64,000 bases of DNA from Ascarosepion bandense (GCA_037127315.1 JBBBDQ010000350.1:2570501-2634500), one strand, 5' to 3'. Counted from the first letter of the stretch, positions 1-11,735 are shown. Notes: a model not told the origin generated them from the letters alone. Program-made: numbers and translations.

Positions 1-64
1 GAGATGTGGAAAGCCATGATCGCCTACGTCCTGAAAGAACATGGCACATAAAAGAAGAAAGACA
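1..64 (+). mobile_element. 3' end of RTE-type LINE
   Basis: Matches, by eye, the last coding bases of the RTE-like elements at 11160-11735 and 54350-56330 (reading ...WKAMIAYVLKEHGT then stop). The rest lies to the left of the window. Confidence 0.7.
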
Positions 65-344
65 GAAACTATGTCACCCTTACAAAATGGGTATAGGGTG
101 TGGGTAGTACGGTTGTACCTCTCAATGATGCTTGCATTGCACTCCGATAGGGTTATCTCATATCTCCGGGCTACAGCTTGTGATGGATTTGAGTTTGAGT
201 TTTGTAACAGCATATCAACCTCTGTGGGTTATTTAATGCCAAAAAGGTGGAGTTTTAAGGTATTTTTTAATGTTCGGTTATATTGAGAAAATTGATTTAA
301 TCAGGTTTTGATGAGAATTTTTTTTTTATTTTAGAAAACTGAAG

Positions 345-657
345 ATGTCTTCTAGTTTTGTATTCAAAAATATATTGCTGGTAATAATTTTTTTTCCTTC
401 AAAAATGTATTGTTGGTAATATTTTTCCTTCAGAAATGTATATTTTTCTCTAAAAGTCTATTTTTATGTATATATTTCTATAAAAGTTTATTTTTATACT
501 TTCATAGTGTTTTGACCCCAGTTTGGGGTTAACTATTTTCTCATAGCTGGAACCCTAACAGGTGTCCACCCCAGAACAACAGCAATTAATAGGTGGTCCT
601 ATGCTCCTCACAACCTCCCAATCAGAGGCCTTGATGCCAGATGTAGTTTACTGTCAT
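345..657 (+). repeat. interspersed repeat family D, copy 1, left part
   Basis: Shares the block with the GACCCCAGTTTGGGGTTA hairpin-like motif and the AGAACAACAGCAATTAA/CTCCTCACAACC segment with 37860-38150. Interrupted at 657 by the composite SINE and resumes at 1145. Nature unknown. Confidence 0.6.
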
Positions 658-1135
658 CGTCGTTCTGAAGCCTTGGCCGAGATAGAACTCACTACACCTC
701 TCCAGTATTCCCTGTGCATTTGGAACCCTGGTGCAGTTTTGTAGTGAAATTCATAATCTTGTCAAATAGCTGAATACTTGATGCTTCACCAGGGCTACCA
801 AGGGTGTTTTTATTGTGACACCAACACTGGATGAGTTGCCTTCCAGGCCCCCTGTTATTTAACCCATAACTGGAGGGAAGTGACAGATTAATACCTTTCC
901 CAAAGGTACTAGTGCTTACGTGAATGCAGGGTACTCAACTGGAATTTGAACTCGGCTCATTGATTTCTCTTTCCAAGCCAACATCCACTGCACAACAACG
1001 CACAGCCATTACTGAATGCTTACAGCGCCTGGTATTCCCAAGCAGTCACCCATCTAAGTACTGACCAGGCTCATGTTGCTTAACTTCGGTGATTGAATGA
1101 GAACCAGTGTATTCAACGTGATATGCCATAAGCCG
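658..1135 (-). mobile_element. full-length composite SINE: 5S rRNA-like head, tRNA-like module, unique tail
   Basis: Read on the minus strand. Positions 1135-1018 resemble 5S rRNA (the GTACTTAGATGGGTGACTG and GGGAATACCAGG segments of the internal promoter). Next comes a tRNA-like module with A box (TGTGCAGTGG) and degenerate B box (AGTTCAAATTCC), the body shared with the 310-bp SINE of this window, and a unique tail down to 658. Perfect 9-bp target duplications TACTGTCAT flank it (649-657 and 1136-1144), and the flanks rejoin into family D, whose other copy is uninterrupted here. Confidence 0.78.
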
Positions 1136-1144
1136 TACTGTCAT

Positions 1145-1185
1145 ACTCAGGACCAAGATTGTGATGGGATAAAATCCCAAAGCCA
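1145..1185 (+). repeat. interspersed repeat family D, copy 1, right remnant
   Basis: ACTCAGGACCAAGATTGTGA... continues family D after the SINE insertion, matching ATCCAGGGCCAAGACAATCA... at about 38113. Confidence 0.55.
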
Positions 1186-2465
1186 TCGGTTGGTGAAGTG
1201 GTATGTGTATGTTACACTTGATAAAATGAAACCAATTTGATCATTGGTTCTTTTACCAGGATTGCAGGGAAGCCATGATGCTAAGGTAAGTTTACTTGAA
1301 CTCTACAATATATAAACAAGAGGTCATGCGTGTTCTTTCTTTCTTTTCTGACATAGGCTACATGTGACACACTGTTGCTTGGTTTGACAAGGTATGTTGC
1401 CATTTTCATTGCTACAATAAATACTTTCGTGGCAACTATTCTGATGTGTGCTTTTCTCTCGTACTTTAACTACATGAATTTAAGTGTGCTACTAAATTAG
1501 CAGTTAGGTCTCACTGATTTATTGTTGAACTGTTCTAATTGTTCCTTTTTTACTTGCACTTCTCACCCGTGGAACTCTCTTCTAATTTCTTGCCATTTAC
1601 AATCTTCAAAAATTTTCTTTTACACCATCCCCTAAACCCCCTGCATCCTAGTGGCATTGTCACCATGCTTGGGGTGAAATGATTAAAAATTTTACTTTTA
1701 TTAAAATGTCTTTTAACCACAGTAGCTATAAACAATGGCTTTTTTTTTAACTCTCGGCCATATTGTTTCCTTTAACATTACTTAGCTTTTTCATTCTAAG
1801 TCATATTGTTCCCTTTAACAACCAAAGACTACATTATGAGAAAAAGCAGCAAGAAATAAAAAAGTAAGAGAAAAAAATGAATCACTTGATAATGAAAATA
1901 GTGTACTCTGCAGCATATAATATGTACATTGTTTTTAAAAAATATTACTCAAAATTACCATGGCTTTCACAGTGAAGATCAGGTTTAAGATCAATCTTGA
2001 GACAGAAATCTTTATGAGAAATTGATTGTAAGCTGAAGAGTTGAATAAGGACACAAGATTATTAAATAAGAGATCTAAAGTGGTCAGCTGGTGTGCGGCA
2101 CTTCAATAAATAACTATTATGTCATCTGCCACCAGACCAAGGTCTTACATTCCTATTTTCCCACCATTTAAGAGTAGAGTCACCCAGACTTGGTAGATCT
2201 GTTCACAGCGAGGAGAGATAGGGCTTTATTTCTTCTTCACCCCACTCCTCACCTCATCATATGGGCAACTATTTTCATAGAAATTTTTCTCATTGCTACC
2301 ACTATATCATTGTCTAGGGTGGTTTAGTTAGTCCTGCTTTGATCATTTTTATCTAATGATCACTTTAGTGTGAAACTCTGAATCATGATTTTGGATTGGA
2401 GACCCTGAGCGCTCTCTTCATGCTTAATGCCATCACGAATAATTACTATTTCTTACTACTTTAAA

Positions 2466-2498
<33 letters not shown>

Positions 2499-2756
2499 TG
2501 TTTAAATAGATATCCCTGTTTTTTAGACAGTGCATAGGCTGGCATTAAAAAAACAATTCAAAAACATGTATCCATTAAATATATGGCTTAATTTGTTTTA
2601 AACATTTAGTAGATACTGTTTTTTGATATTTCTCAATTATAAAAAGAGTATCGACTCAAATATGAGTAACTATTAAAAAAATAATGTTTAAAACAAATTT
2701 AAAAATATGTTAGAGTTAATCCATTTTGTAAAGTTTTGTGTGAGTGTATATATATG
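1186..2756. other. AT-rich non-coding DNA
   Basis: Apart from the LINE fragment at 1548-1700 and an (AT)n run at about 2468-2497, I see no gene or recognisable repeat here. Confidence 0.5.
1548..1700 (+). mobile_element. 3' end fragment of CR1/Jockey-like LINE
   Basis: Contains the CCCGTGGAACTCTCTTC coding remnant and the 3' terminal GCTTGGGGTGAAATGATTA(A) tail also found at the end of the element at 13930-16130. 5'-truncated. Confidence 0.65.
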
Positions 2757-3010
2757 GTTAAATAAAAAGAAGACAAGAGGAAAACTGTATTTAACTCGCT
2801 TACACATTTCGTCCTGTGATGGACTTTATCAAGGCAAAAAAAAAAGAAATGAGCTTTATTCCAAATTACGTATCTATAAACAATAGCTGCCAACACTTTG
2901 TTTATAGATATGTAATTTGGAATAAAGCTCATTTCATAAAGTCCATCATAGGACAAAACGTGTAGGTGAGTTAAATACAGTTTTCCTTTTGTCTTCTTTT
3001 TATTTAACCA
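2757..3010. repeat. large inverted repeat with hammerhead-like core in each arm
   Basis: Arms 2757-2884 and 2898-3010 are near-complementary (TTAAATAAAAAGAAGACAAG... pairs with ...CTTTTTATTTAA), with an AT-rich spacer. On the minus strand of the left arm, GTCC-ATCACA-GGAC-GAAA (2807-2825) follows TTGATAA, resembling a decayed hammerhead core. The right arm carries GTCCATCATAGGACAAAA. Such motifs are typical of Penelope-like element termini, so this may be a remnant of paired terminal repeats. Confidence 0.5.
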
Positions 3011-3035
3011 TCCTCCTGTCCTTAATCATAACTGA

Positions 3036-3036
<1 letters not shown>

Positions 3037-3076
<40 letters not shown>

Positions 3077-3134
3077 CAAATACTGTCCAAAAAAAGTAAA
3101 TTTTTAAATTCAAAACTTTTTATTAATATTCTTT

Positions 3135-3174
<40 letters not shown>

Positions 3175-3236
3175 CAAATACTGTCCAAAAAAAGTAAATT
3201 TTTAAATTCAAAACTTTTTATTAATATTCTTTCCTA

Positions 3237-3283
<47 letters not shown>

Positions 3284-3285
3284 AA
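3037..3285. repeat. tandem duplication separated by (AT)n runs
   Basis: Two nearly identical blocks of about 70 bp (AAATAAACAAATACTGTCC...TTCTTTCCTATATA; 3069-3138 and 3167-3237) alternate with (AT)n tracts, a period of about 98 bp. Confidence 0.8.
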
Positions 3286-4462
3286 AAATTTTATACCACG
3301 TAATTTATATATTGTTTTAAAAATGATGGAGCACATTCTTTTTCTTTAAAAGGAACTTTTTTGTCCAACACTTCTTCAGAAAGATTTGTTAAAAAAAAAA
3401 CAAATTCCCTCCTATAATAATCATAAAAGGCAAAACTAAAAAAGCTCATGGGGATAAATAAAGAACCACAACTAAAATAAATTTATTGATAAACCAATAA
3501 CTCGACATAAATACGTTCTTAGTGAGTATAAAAAAGAAGAAATCTTTTATTCATGCCCCACCCATGAGACAGAAAATGAGAAAGTTTTCCTTCTACCTGC
3601 ACAAAATCTGTCAAAGTTTGATATGAAAACTTCTAAAAAACGTAAATGTTTAGTGGACAGAGCTTTGTGTAATACCCTAAACACTTTGCCAGAATACTTC
3701 AAAGTATAACCCAGGTTGTTTGCCAAATCTCGTCCAATCACTGACTCATAAAACCAACTGAGTCAAGCAAATACTGTTGCTGACTCCACTCTGTCTAATA
3801 TGAGTAGGTATATGCTGTCCAATCCCAGTCTCCATCACAAATTGGTACATCCCACATAATCAGCCTCACACTGACATTTAAATTGAATTAAATAACAAAT
3901 TTATTATGTATTAGGTTTCTTTGGATATTTATATTTTAATGATTTGTGCACCAGAATTTCCATTCATACAAAAATAGAGTTAACTTGTATAGATAAAAAA
4001 CCTTGATTATTCTTGCAGAAAATATTACCAATGCAACTGCAAATTTTCTAACATTTGGCCACCATATTTTTAATGATAAGAGTAAATCTAAGCATATTTC
4101 AAGTATAAGAATAATTCATGATATAGTGGAACATTGAGAAGTTTTATCCTTTTTTTTCATATGAACATAATAGCTTTGTCCTCACAAAACCTATCTCTTT
4201 ACTTCATCTAAATTGTTTGTTTAATGAACACCTGTTACTTGCCTACCCCAGTGAAATGGACAGCCTGGCATCAGCCTCTACTGACAGCAGGCAACTAAAT
4301 TTCAGTAACAAAGACTGTCAGGACACAGAAGTAAATCAAATTTAATTTTAAAATTAAATACCAAAACTTCAATTGTTTTCCAGCCTAAATGAGATAGGCT
4401 CTGAAAGTGGGAAAAAATGGGAGGCAGGAATTAATAGGAAAATAAAAGGTGGGGGATAAAGT
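3286..4462. other. AT-rich non-coding DNA
   Basis: No gene, SINE or LINE recognised. The open frames are short and lack coding character. Confidence 0.45.
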
Positions 4463-4474
4463 ATGCCAGATATT

Positions 4475-4783
4475 CAGTCAGTTAAGTGCCATACGTGATA
4501 CACACCTTAGGCGATCATATCCCAAAAGAGACATGACTGACAGAGCAGAAGATTATTCCTGCAGTAGGTTGCCATTGCTTTCTGTAGTAGACTGGTTGCG
4601 AGCCGAGGCTATAGAACCCAATCTGTCCTATTATTTAACCCATAACTGGAGGAAAGATACAAATTAATACCTTTCCCAAGGGTATTTGTGCATAAGTGAA
4701 TGCAAGGCATTCAACTGGAATTCGAACTCAGCACCCCAATTTGTTGTTCCAAGTTGATATCCACTGCACCACAATGCACATCC
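4475..4783 (-). mobile_element. tRNA-derived SINE, 309 bp, full length
   Basis: Minus strand: A box TGGTGCAGTGG, B box AGTTCGAATTCC, conserved body (AATACCCTTGGGAAAGGTATT, CCAGTTATGGGTTAAATAA) and 3' end CTTAACTGACTG. Perfect 12-bp target duplications ATGCCAGATATT at 4463-4474 and 4784-4795 define the ends. Confidence 0.85.
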
Positions 4784-5399
4784 ATGCCAGATATTATTTG
4801 ATATTAAAATGATTTCAAACAGAAAGCAATGGTTAACAAGCTGATCTAAAAACCATTGAGAACAAGTGGTATGTTTAATTAATGCCCTACAAACATGGTC
4901 TTGTGCCAAGCACAATTACATTCCAGAACCAAACTAGAAAATTTTATCAATGAGTAAGAAGGTAAAAATAAATTGTGGGTCATTGTGCTTGTCAAGATGA
5001 ATTTTTGTGATAGCATATAAACTTTACAATGATCCCTCCACCCTACAATGCAACCTTACAGTGTTTACAGGGTTGGTCAATGGATTTATACATTTTTTTT
5101 TAGAAGTAGTCAATGTTTTTGTTGTAAAACCTATCTTCAATCTTTTCTCCCACTGACTTCTATTATCTCTCAAAGAAATTGAAGTAAAAATGACTATTTA
5201 ATTCAAACTCAATCTGTTAATTTAATTTTCTGGGTTACAAAGCTAATTCAGATGCATAGAAGCTAAAGTAATTGAATGTCTGATCAATAAGTAGTTGCAT
5301 TTGTTTTTTAAAGATTGATATTTTTCTAGAATTGGAGGGTGAAGATTGGTGTGGTGTTGTTAATGTATATGCTGACTTTACTCAAAAAGTAATATGATT

Positions 5400-5590
5400 A
5401 TCTAAAGAGAAAGGAGTCAGTCTTTTTCATTCTCTGTGCATTTATGAATAATTTTTACTGTTTCTGCCGACAAGGAGCGAGTGAGCAGCTGATTACAACC
5501 ACTGTCAAGGCAGACACAATCTATAAATTCAGTTCCAACAAAGCAGCAACCAAAAGAAAATATCAGTTTCTTCATAAAATGGTAAGTACT
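5400..5590 (+). other. unrecognised open stretch ending in a strong splice-donor-like site
   Basis: A frame beginning at ATG 5444 (MNNFYCFCRQGASEQLITTT...) runs into ATGGTAAGT at about 5580. Composition is less AT-rich than the neighbours. No convincing acceptor or known protein similarity; it may be an exon of an unseen gene or a repeat relic. Confidence 0.15.
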
Positions 5591-5689
5591 TGCTACTTTT
5601 TTGACAACCATGAATTTAAAAACATGTACAGAGTGCAATGGATGAATTGTCATCTAAATTAACCAAAAATAAAAATAACACTGACATCT

Positions 5690-6482
5690 CATTTTAACAG
5701 ATATATTTACCAAAATTACACAAAAACATTTTAAAATACTAAACAATAAATTTATTCAACAAAATCACCATCAGCTTCAACCACAACTTCCAGATGACTT
5801 TGAAATCTTCTGCAACTCTTCTGAACAGTCTCCTTAAATTGGTGAATGTTGCCATGATCTTTGCCTTCAGTTTATCTTTGGTGTTACAAGGAATTTTGTT
5901 GGTCTCTTGCTCAACTGTGCTCCACACATAATAATCAAGGGGGTTGCAGTTTGGGGAGTTAGGTGGCCAGATGCAAGGGCTCATGTGGTAGCAGAAATTG
6001 TCTAACAGCTATGACTGGGTTCTTCCGCATTGTGGCAGGTTGCTAAGTCCTGTTGTCAGACATAGGGCCTTCCAGCAGCCACCTTCTTGACCAAGGGCAG
6101 TAATACCTACCTAGGGCACTTGATGTAGGTCAACGTGTTGTGTCTAAGGCTCTGTGGGAAGATGAATGAAGGTATAATGCTACCATCATTAGTTATCACT
6201 CCAAACATCTTCATAATCACCATTAGACTCATCCAACTGTTTCTAAATCCTCTGCACTGTCTTCAAATTGACACCCAAACACTCTGAAATGCTTGTATTG
6301 GATCTTCTGGTGCAAATACCAAGTGATGCAGCATGCTGTTTCCAAATTCTTGACAGAGTGAATTGCATCATGGTACTCTTTTTCTCACAGACTGTGACAT
6401 TAACAAAATCAAAAACAAACAAAATTGTATGTGCAAAATTTAAAATATAAAATGGCGACAATTTACTATCACACCCTGTATA
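5690..6482 (-). mobile_element. degenerate mariner/Tc1-type DNA transposon
   Basis: Minus-strand fragments encode a transposase helix-turn-helix piece (ISECLGVNLKTVQRI near 6250) and a C-terminal segment (WPPNSPNCNPLDYYVWSTVE near 5900-5970) typical of mariner-like DDE enzymes. Frameshifts and stops disrupt it. One terminus, ending at about 6482 (TACTATCACACCCTGTATA), is visible; the other is not clear. Confidence 0.75.
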
Positions 6483-6729
6483 TAGATGCAATATAAAAAA
6501 ACAAATCTTGAATCATTATTTTAATAAAGTCTGTTCTACATAACAAAAAATATTTAAAGCTAATTTAAAGAAACTCACCATAAATCAAGTTAAATCAGTG
6601 GTTCTACTCAGAGACTGGATAGCAATTCACAATTGAAAAATTTTGGAGGGAGATTTGTTTGAATTTCTGGCATGAGGAGTTATTATTATTTACACTATTT
6701 TATATTCAGACTACTGTCCTCATCTGAAG

Positions 6730-6775
6730 AAGGCCAAAAGGCACTGCAGCCAAAAACATGATAATGATAAAGATG
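6730..6775 (+). ncRNA. degenerate hammerhead-like motif
   Basis: CTGAAGA, a GGC...GCC stem and AAAAAC in place of GAAAC follow each other in hammerhead order. The core G is mutated, so it is probably inactive, perhaps a Penelope-type terminal remnant. Confidence 0.25.
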
Positions 6776-6820
6776 AGAACAATAATCCAAATATAGTGTA
6801 AATAAGAATTTTGTTTGTTT

Positions 6821-7552
6821 TCTAAATCTAATCTAATCTAAATCTAATCTAAACTTATTTATAAATGGAACTTTGTCTGTGTGTGTGTGTGTGTGTCCAT
6901 TACCTATAGACTCCGAAACGGCTGAACCGATTTTCTTGAAAATTTACACAGTTGTACTATAAGCGTCTGCGAGTGTTCTTAGCTAGGTTTTGTGTTGAGG
7001 TACCCCCGATAAATATCGAAAATTGATAATCAGAAAGATCGGGTTATAGAGGGAGTGGTCCGATTTTAATCAAATTTGATACACTCATAGACAAAGACAT
7101 AAGAAATGATATTCAGAAGTTTCAAGGTTACAGTTCTTACAATAGTGCAGAAAATTGATAATATATATATAAAAGGCAAGATGTTAGTGTGTAGCTGCCT
7201 GTATGTCTGTATTTTTTCAGCCCTTTTATTTTAGTTTTTGCTTTGGGTTTGGCTCTAAGTAGGTATAATTGTAGTTCTTAGTCTCATCCATGATACCATT
7301 TACTCAGAGGACTTATTTAGCCTTGAAAATTCAGTTTATGACGAAAAAAAACTTATTTGATATCGATACCAGGAAATCAAAATTTGATTTACATCCATTC
7401 ATTTTCCTTTCAGTCTACGGTTTCACTTTAACTGGAAACAACTATTGCTTTTTAGTCTTTGGTGCCAACATCCAAAGAGTCTGAGCTCCAGGACCATGGA
7501 TTAGTTTTAAAGTTTCCATTACACACGAGCAACGCCGAGCTATACTGCTAGT
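6821..7552 (+). mobile_element. non-autonomous Helitron, longest copy in window
   Basis: Starts TCTAAATCTAATCTAA and ends with the conserved CTATACTGCTAG followed by T. A GC-rich hairpin-like segment (CACGAGCAACGCCGAGC) lies just before the CTAG end. This copy includes both the (AT)n/AAAAGGCAAGATG module and the GATATCGATACCAGGAAAT module; the other copies keep one of them. No coding capacity. Confidence 0.8.
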
Positions 7553-8084
7553 TTATTATTAAAATCAAATCTTGTAATTATCTCATTTTTATATTTTTTC
7601 AAAGTAGATTTTGATCATTTTGAAAAACTATCAAAATTTAATTTGAAAAATATATTTGAAATATTCTTTAAGAAAAGTTTCTCTGAAAAAACAAATATTT
7701 TGATAGACTTGAAGCTTGCCGTAAAATCTAAATGAAATACCAAAATAGGTTGTTTCATTGATAATCTCTGCTTGACTCAAAGACTAATTTGCAAGTAGCA
7801 TGAATTTAATTCGCACTGTGTGCCTTACTACAATGACTCAGTTTAGTAAATATAATTTTGAGATGTCTCCCTGCTAAATAATTGTTAGACGCATGATCTT
7901 ACCCACCAATACGATTGTGGCGAATTCAATTCTTGCTGAAAGCTTAAACCTTAATTGAATTATTTGTTTTTATGGATTATCAACTTTCTGCAGGTTATTT
8001 AAAACCAGAAAATATTTTTAGATTTTAAGAATTTCTTGGAGATATTAATAATTTACTGATACAAGTTATACTAATTAATCTACA
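7553..8084. other. AT-rich non-coding DNA
   Basis: Nothing recognised. Confidence 0.4.
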
Positions 8085-8265
8085 GGGTAAGAGTTGGGTT
8101 CATGCCTTTCTCAAGGGTATTAGTACATGTGTATATAGTGAAACTGACTGGAATTGCCAAGTTGTTATCCATTATACCACAGGCATGTTCAAACTTACAG
8201 CACCTGGTATTCCCAAGTAGTCACTCATCTAGGTGCTGACCAGGCTTGTTCAACCTTGTGACTGT
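8085..8265 (-). mobile_element. truncated composite 5S/tRNA SINE
   Basis: Minus strand: part of the 5S-like head (8265-8186, including TGGGAATACCAGGTGCTG) is followed by a decayed tRNA-like SINE body (AATACCCTTGAGAAAGG). Same head-to-body order as 658-1135, so the composite is a family and not a chance junction. Confidence 0.65.
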
Positions 8266-8389
8266 TGCCAGAAAAATTTAGCTAAATAAATATTCATATG
8301 AATTAAAATTTTAAAAAAAAACATACAAAAAATGTATTTTTTTTTACTTTTCTTGAACTGCTTTTTTGTGTGCATAATTAATAATAATA

Positions 8390-8650
8390 ATTACATTATG
8401 TTGCGGAGTAGTTATCGCACTGAAGGTTATAATCGTGCTATGTTGGTTGCTAATCAACTTAATGCACCCAAAATGTTAGGAACTTGGTTATCTTCCAGTG
8501 AAAGCTGACTCCTTAGTATTTGGCTAACTGCCGACTAATATCAACTGCCTAGTAGTTCTACTGGACTCCAATAGAACTCTAAAGAACTCCTATGAACTTC
8601 CTGTTTACTCTTATTTATATAGGAGGGAGAGTCCATTATCTGAGAAATAG
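8390..8650 (-). other. possible decayed LTR-like segment
   Basis: On the minus strand a TATA-like CTATATAAATAAGAG (about 8630-8616) precedes a less AT-rich, non-repetitive stretch. No pairing partner or primer-binding site is certain. Confidence 0.2.
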
Positions 8651-9639
8651 GTGTATTTCCCTATAACAGATTATATACTGAAATATCATTGAATTCATTA
8701 AGAAGCAATTTGATAATTCCATTAAGCAATTAATTAGATCAAGCCTTAATCACAAATTGTATTTGATTCACATAAGAAAATATATTACGTTAAGCATTTA
8801 TATTACATTTTTCTAAAATCATGCATGATCCCAAGCTAAAGAACCCTGTGCTTATAAAACAAAAGCATCATTTGCTCGGGGGAGGGTTAACACATATGTA
8901 TATATAAAATCTCTAGAGGTATTGAAATTTTTAATAGCTTTTAGTATAAGAAATAAAAATTTATTCAGCACTACACATGTCATAAGTATTTTATATCCTG
9001 TATTTATCATCATATGTATGCATGTTGATCCTAATAATGGTTGATTGTTTATAACAGCAACACGTAAAATCTTTTAAGGATTAGAGTTAAGAATCATTCT
9101 GTTTTTGTTTCACACACACATAAACAGAATGTATAAAACAATAAATTCATATCTAGATAAAACAAATACAAATTTTTCGCAACAAAGTTTAAGTCTTAAA
9201 TCCTATGGACAACAAACTAATAATAAAGCTACTTCGAACTGTATAAATAATTCAACAGAATGATATTCATGCTTCAATTTAACTGACATCTGTTGTCATT
9301 GTGTACACAAATTCATTTTGCTTTTTTTTTTAATTACAAAAACAAACTTTTGATTAGAGTGTGAAGATGTATACGTAGAAAAGAAGCGAACCATTGATAT
9401 TTAATGATAGCTACAAGTGTGGGGTACTTATTAAAAACAGAACTCACTCTCACTACAGAAGTAATGGTCTGCAAGACACCTCAAGGGATCAATGATTTAT
9501 TGTTTGTTTCATATCTATCTGAAAGAGAAATTAAAATGTTCATATTTGATACATGCCACAAAACACTGTGCAAAGCTATCTTTTTATTGAATAAAAGATA
9601 ATTGCGTACCTCAGATAATTTTGTGGGGCTTGATACATT
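8651..9639. other. AT-rich non-coding DNA
   Basis: No gene or known repeat recognised; a short (CA)n run lies near 9648. Confidence 0.4.
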
Positions 9640-10120
9640 GACACCCACACACACACACACACATGGTCATTCAGCGTTCACGTGATAACTTAGTTTCCCA
9701 CGTAAACAAATGCCAATAAAAGCGTGGAACGTCACGTGGTACGCTAGTTAGGATTTTGTCCCGGACAAGAGCAGACATGTTTCCCTAACTCACAAAAACA
9801 CACGCGCACTAATTGCGGGTAGCAATTAGGGGCGCAATTTTTTATTTCTCACCAGGAAAAGAACTTCTCTTTCCTTTTCACTTTCTTATGCATGCTCTCA
9901 ACCCTATGTAACCTTTATTAATATATTGTTTTTGTGTGCGAGCACTTGTGTGTGTTTATACTTCGTTTTGTTGTTATTTTTCAGCGTTTTGGTCCCTGGA
10001 AATGCTGAGTCACCGGAAATTGACGGCCTCGCTTTCTTTTCCGTAGTGACACGTTTTAGACATTTGAGCAGCCGGCCGTAGCTTCCGGCTGGGTGCGATA
10101 ATTTCTTGAAACCTTTAAAA
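9640..10120. promoter_or_regulatory. CpG-rich promoter-like patch
   Basis: CpG is far denser than in the surrounding tens of kilobases. Motifs include two E-boxes (TCACGTGAT and GTCACGTGGT), an AP-1/Maf-like TGCTGAGTCAC, a palindromic CTAATTGCgggtaGCAATTAG and GCCGGCCG. A minus-strand frame of 81 codons (10149-9904) opens in it. This could be the promoter and first exon of an undetected gene, or a young transposon. Confidence 0.3.
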
Positions 10121-10649
10121 GCAATTACCATAAATTTTGTAAAAAACATTAGGCAGTAATCAGAATTTTTTTACACAAAAGAATAAAAGGAATAGAAAAA
10201 AGTTACAAGTTTTTTTTGCTATAAATGCAATGTTTATAAAACATATTTCATAAATTAATCAAAAGTTATGAATGTTGTGAGCTATTCTTTTAAAATTTTT
10301 TTTTTGTTTTCAGGAGTATACTGATCTAATTGTACCATGATTACCTTGTTTGCAGTTTTATTCTTGATAACAAAATTGTTATGTTAACTATCTTTTTGCT
10401 TTTTTAAAATAATTAAAAATTTGTTTGCAATTAGCAACTAATAAAAAAATATGGTAACTTCAAAAAATTACCAAAACTTATCAAGGAACACAAATGTTCT
10501 GGTACACAATTGTCTACCCACCATATATCACACATATTAAGATAGACTCCAGTTTCACTTGTGGTTCATTAAAATTGTAAGAAAATCCCTACCATAACAT
10601 TAAAGAGATACTGCCATTTTGCATTAGACTTTTTGCTGACAAAAATATT

Positions 10650-10705
10650 TGCTGATTAAAAATATAAAATCGCGACAATTTACCCATCGCACTCACTATA
10701 TAATA
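10650..10705 (+). repeat. solo terminus of the mariner-like element
   Basis: AATATAAAATCGCGACAATT followed by TACCCATCGCACTCACTATATA resembles the end of the mariner relic at 6445-6482. Confidence 0.4.
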
Positions 10706-11159
10706 TTTTTTATATTTATTGATTACAAAAATAGAAACCTTTGCAATACTCAAAATTATCAATCATATTTTGTTTATTTTAAATTACGTAGTTGATAATA
10801 ATTTATTTTTATTTTATAAATTTTTATTATTCATGTCAGTTAACATCAAACACATTTCTACACCCAAAACATGACCATATTTCAGCTATCTCGCATCAAG
10901 ATAAATTCTGCAAATACAAATATTGATTTTAGTACAAATGTACTGATTATTTACAATACATTATTTTTATTTCTTAATTAATTTAAATGTACTGTATTTT
11001 GCTGCTTATAAGATTCATTTTTCCCTATAAAATATCTTCAAAATCCACTCTGTGTTCTATAAATCAAAGATTAGTGATGAGAGTTATACATTTGGGGTGC
11101 AGGATGAGTATCAGCTCCCAAAATGCAACCAATTCTGATTCCCATAAAAATAAATAAGT
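10706..11159. other. AT-rich non-coding DNA
   Basis: Nothing recognised. Confidence 0.4.
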
Positions 11160-11735
11160 CTAGTGTTTCAGAAGACGGAAAGTGCAACACAGAGATTCAA
11201 AGGCAAATTGACATGGCAAAGGACACATTCCAGAAGTTAAGTAGGGTATTAAGTGACAGAAAATTTCGTTAGAAACAAAGAAAAGAGTACTGGATTACTA
11301 TGTGATGTCAGTTTTTCAATATGGCAGTGAATGCTGGACAATATCATCAAAGATGAAGGAAAAACTTGAAGCAATTGAAATGTGGTTCTACAGAAGGATG
11401 TTGTGGTTATCATGGATCGAGCATGTGGGCAATGATGAGGTTTTGAAAAGGATGGAAACGAAAAGGAAATTAATACTGAGCATCAGGAAGAGACAGCTAA
11501 AGTTCCTGGGACATTCAGTGAGGAAAGAGGGCTTGGAGAACCTGATACTAACAGGCCAGATAGAGACAGGGGTAAGCAGCGGATAACATATTGATCAGGT
11601 GGATGACAGAACGAGGGTTGTGAGGTATAATAGGAGAAAGCGTGCTAAGAGCCACCAGGGATAGAGAGACATGGAGAACTATGATCGCCTATGTCCTGAA
11701 AGGACAGGACTCATAGAAGAAGTGTTTAAAAAATA
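11160..11735 (+). pseudogene. RTE-type LINE, 5'-truncated C-terminal end of the reverse transcriptase ORF
   Basis: Encodes FQYGSECWTISSKMKEKLEA..., then MWFYRRMLW, LKFLGHSVRKEGLENL and a decayed ending, the conserved C-terminal region of RTE-clade ORF2 after the RT domain. An in-frame stop occurs at 11584. Same family as 54350-56330. Confidence 0.8.

Noticed and set aside
1018..1135. Functional 5S rRNA gene
   Set aside because: The 5S-like sequence has many changes and a decayed 5' arm, lacks a terminating T run, and is part of a SINE with its own target duplications.
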